DNA of 42,150 nt from Rhodospirillaceae bacterium. Its GTDB lineage: Bacteria > Pseudomonadota > Alphaproteobacteria > Rhodospirillales > Rhodospirillaceae. Shown one piece after another: positions 40,985-42,150 of this stretch. The stretch covers positions 1 through 42,150 of the forward strand of contig JABJAH010000002.1 in NCBI GenBank assembly GCA_018666155.1, in the 5' to 3' direction. The position numbers and the translations under genes are program-made. Positions within the stretch are counted from its first letter, which is position 1, and each line of letters opens with the position of its first letter. The notes under the pieces were generated by a model, which was given only the letters and a program-made list of their open reading frames with translations, had not been told where the DNA came from and searched no databases.

Positions 40985-42150
40985 ATGACCATGCAGACTG
41001 AGCACGACTTTCTGATCACCGGTAGCCACGACGAAGCCAATCGCCAGGCCTACGCCGCCACCCTTCGCATGCACGTGTTGACGACCATCGGAGACGGCTT
41101 GAAAGACGTCTACGATCACCGCGTTGCACCAGCCTTTGAAAAAACCAATGGCCGGGCGCCAAAAGATGGCCGCGAAGCTATGAAGGCCATGCTCGGCGAT
41201 ACCTACGGCAAGACGTGGTCGTCGATGATTCACACCTGCCAAGAAATGTTGTGGGATTCGGTTCGGCCAGCGGTGGAACGCGCCCAACCCGAGTTCAACG
41301 AAAAAGTCCGCGGCCTAAACTCCAAACTGGGTTCGGTGTCCCTCGACCCCGACGTCGAGGTGCCGCGTTATGTTTCAGCCAGCGACATTCACCTCATGCC
41401 GGGCAATTACCACACGGAACGAGCCGAAAACGACACCAGTCAGGCGGCCTTGTTTGATCGCGGGTTGTACCTCTATCAAGGTGGATTCGCGGGCCCTCTT
41501 TGCGACAACAACGGGCGCAGCCAGGCAGAAGTCATCAAGCGCCGCTGGCCCGACTTCAAACCAAAGAAGATCTTGGATTTAGGCTGCACCGTGGGGAATA
41601 ACACCCTGCCCTATGCCGACGTCTTTCCCGACGCAGAGTTACACGCCATCGACGTTGCGGCACCGTGCGTGCGCTACGGTCATGCCCGCGCCGAAGCGCT
41701 GGGTGTGCCCTGCCATTTTCATCAAATGAATGCGGAAGACACGTCCTTTGAAGATGAAAGTTTTGATCTCATCGTCTCCTGCATTTTATTTCATGAAACA
41801 TCACGGACCGGGTTGGCAAACATACTGCAGGAAAGTCATCGCTTGCTGAAGCCAGGCGGCATGATGTTGCACATGGAAGTGCCGCGGACAGAAGGCATGG
41901 ACCCCTATAGTGCGTTCCGGCTGGATTGGGATACCTATTACAACAACGAACCCTTCCTCTCGACCTGGATGCGCACCGACGTCGGTGAATCCTGCGTCAA
42001 GGCAGGATTTGATGCGGATAAGTACATCCACATTGCCGCCCCTGATTTCGGCAGCGTCTCAGATGAAGAATTTGATCGCTACGCAAAAACAGGGGAAAAC
42101 GCCACAGGCACCCATGGCCATTGGGGCGAATTGGTGATGTGGAACATGTA
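40985..42150 (+). CDS. SAM-dependent methyltransferase (cut by window end)
   Basis: Open from ATG 40985 (AGAGGA upstream) to the last base, at least 388 residues; the stop lies outside the window. The first 190 residues are helical (HDEANRQAYAATLRMHVLTT, EAMKAMLGDTYGKTWSSMIH) and are not a domain I recognise. Class I methyltransferase core: ILDLGCTVGNNTLPYADVFP (motif I), ELHAIDVAAPCV, SFDLIVSCILFHETS and LLKPGGMMLHMEVP. The acceptor is unknown. Confidence 0.85.
   Translation, partial: MTMQTEHDFLITGSHDEANRQAYAATLRMHVLTTIGDGLKDVYDHRVAPAFEKTNGRAPKDGREAMKAMLGDTYGKTWSSMIHTCQEMLWDSVRPAVERAQPEFNEKVRGLNSKLGSVSLDPDVEVPRYVSASDIHLMPGNYHTERAENDTSQAALFDRGLYLYQGGFAGPLCDNNGRSQAEVIKRRWPDFKPKKILDLGCTVGNNTLPYADVFPDAELHAIDVAAPCVRYGHARAEALGVPCHFHQMNAEDTSFEDESFDLIVSCILFHETSRTGLANILQESHRLLKPGGMMLHMEVPRTEGMDPYSAFRLDWDTYYNNEPFLSTWMRTDVGESCVKAGFDADKYIHIAAPDFGSVSDEEFDRYAKTGENATGTHGHWGELVMWNM

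Noticed and set aside
41590..41606. CGTGGGGAATAACACCC, resembling the triple operator
   Set aside because: Does not match the CCAC half in register and lies inside the methyltransferase motif I coding sequence.

Overview
The window looks like part of a chromosome of a free-living, probably marine, alphaproteobacterium of Rhodospirillales type. This is inferred from gene content: two TRAP carboxylate-type uptake systems, PAS_5-type small proteins, HyuA/HyuB, CaiB/BaiF and HMG-CoA-lyase families, a DUF6502/DUF5666 pair, and moderately GC-rich coding sequence. No rRNA, tRNA, insertion sequence, phage gene or CRISPR array was seen.

Layout. (1) 1-7.1 kb: an H1-like/DUF1508 protein, a lambda-crystallin-like dehydrogenase convergent with a flavin monooxygenase, a lone TRAP binding protein, then a Wzx-like flippase divergent from a nucleotidyltransferase and a small membrane protein. 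(2) 7.1-12 kb: a two-gene exopolysaccharide synthase. The first protein is an Alg8-like mannuronan synthase carrying an extra C-terminal beta-helix domain of about 370 residues. The second is an Alg44-like c-di-GMP (PilZ) membrane-fusion protein. (3) 12.2-17.5 kb: a signal-peptide SDR, an orphan CbiM cobalt permease, two tandem PAS_5 proteins on the other strand, and a cobalt-type nitrile hydratase operon. That operon reads alpha, mini-ORF, beta1, mini-ORF, beta2, accessory protein. Each beta gene is preceded by an overlapping 22-codon mini-ORF that copies the beta N-terminus and carries a small hairpin with one covarying base pair. (4) 17.8-24.3 kb: an unknown protein, then a minus-strand group DUF6502 - DUF5666 (GGTG repeats, RPERP tail) - DctP - DctQ - DctM, with a small plus-strand membrane protein between DctP and DctQ. 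(5) 24.3-33.3 kb: a divergent control region with three copies of an 18-bp operator, an 80-residue orphan protein, a Tat-exported flavin oxidase, a receiver/metallo-beta-lactamase fusion, an isochorismatase-type amidase, membrane proteins, an alpha/beta hydrolase lacking its nucleophile, a TauE permease, a second flavin monooxygenase and a DUF938 methyltransferase. (6) 33.4-42.1 kb: HyuA/HyuB (HyuA with a histone-H1-like tail) and an HMG-CoA-lyase-type enzyme on the minus strand. On the plus strand are a CaiB/BaiF CoA-transferase, a second isochorismatase-type amidase and a methyltransferase cut by the window end.

How the genes may work together (inference): the second half reads as uptake and breakdown of small organic acids, amides and N-carbamoyl compounds. 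CbiM may supply cobalt to the nitrile hydratase. The Alg8/Alg44 pair makes a polyuronate-like polymer under c-di-GMP control.

Most worth a second look: the Alg8-beta-helix fusion, the duplicated mini-ORF/hairpin leaders in the nitrile hydratase operon, the triple operator beside DUF6502, and the H1-like tail on HyuA. All calls rest on reading the sequence; no database search was run.
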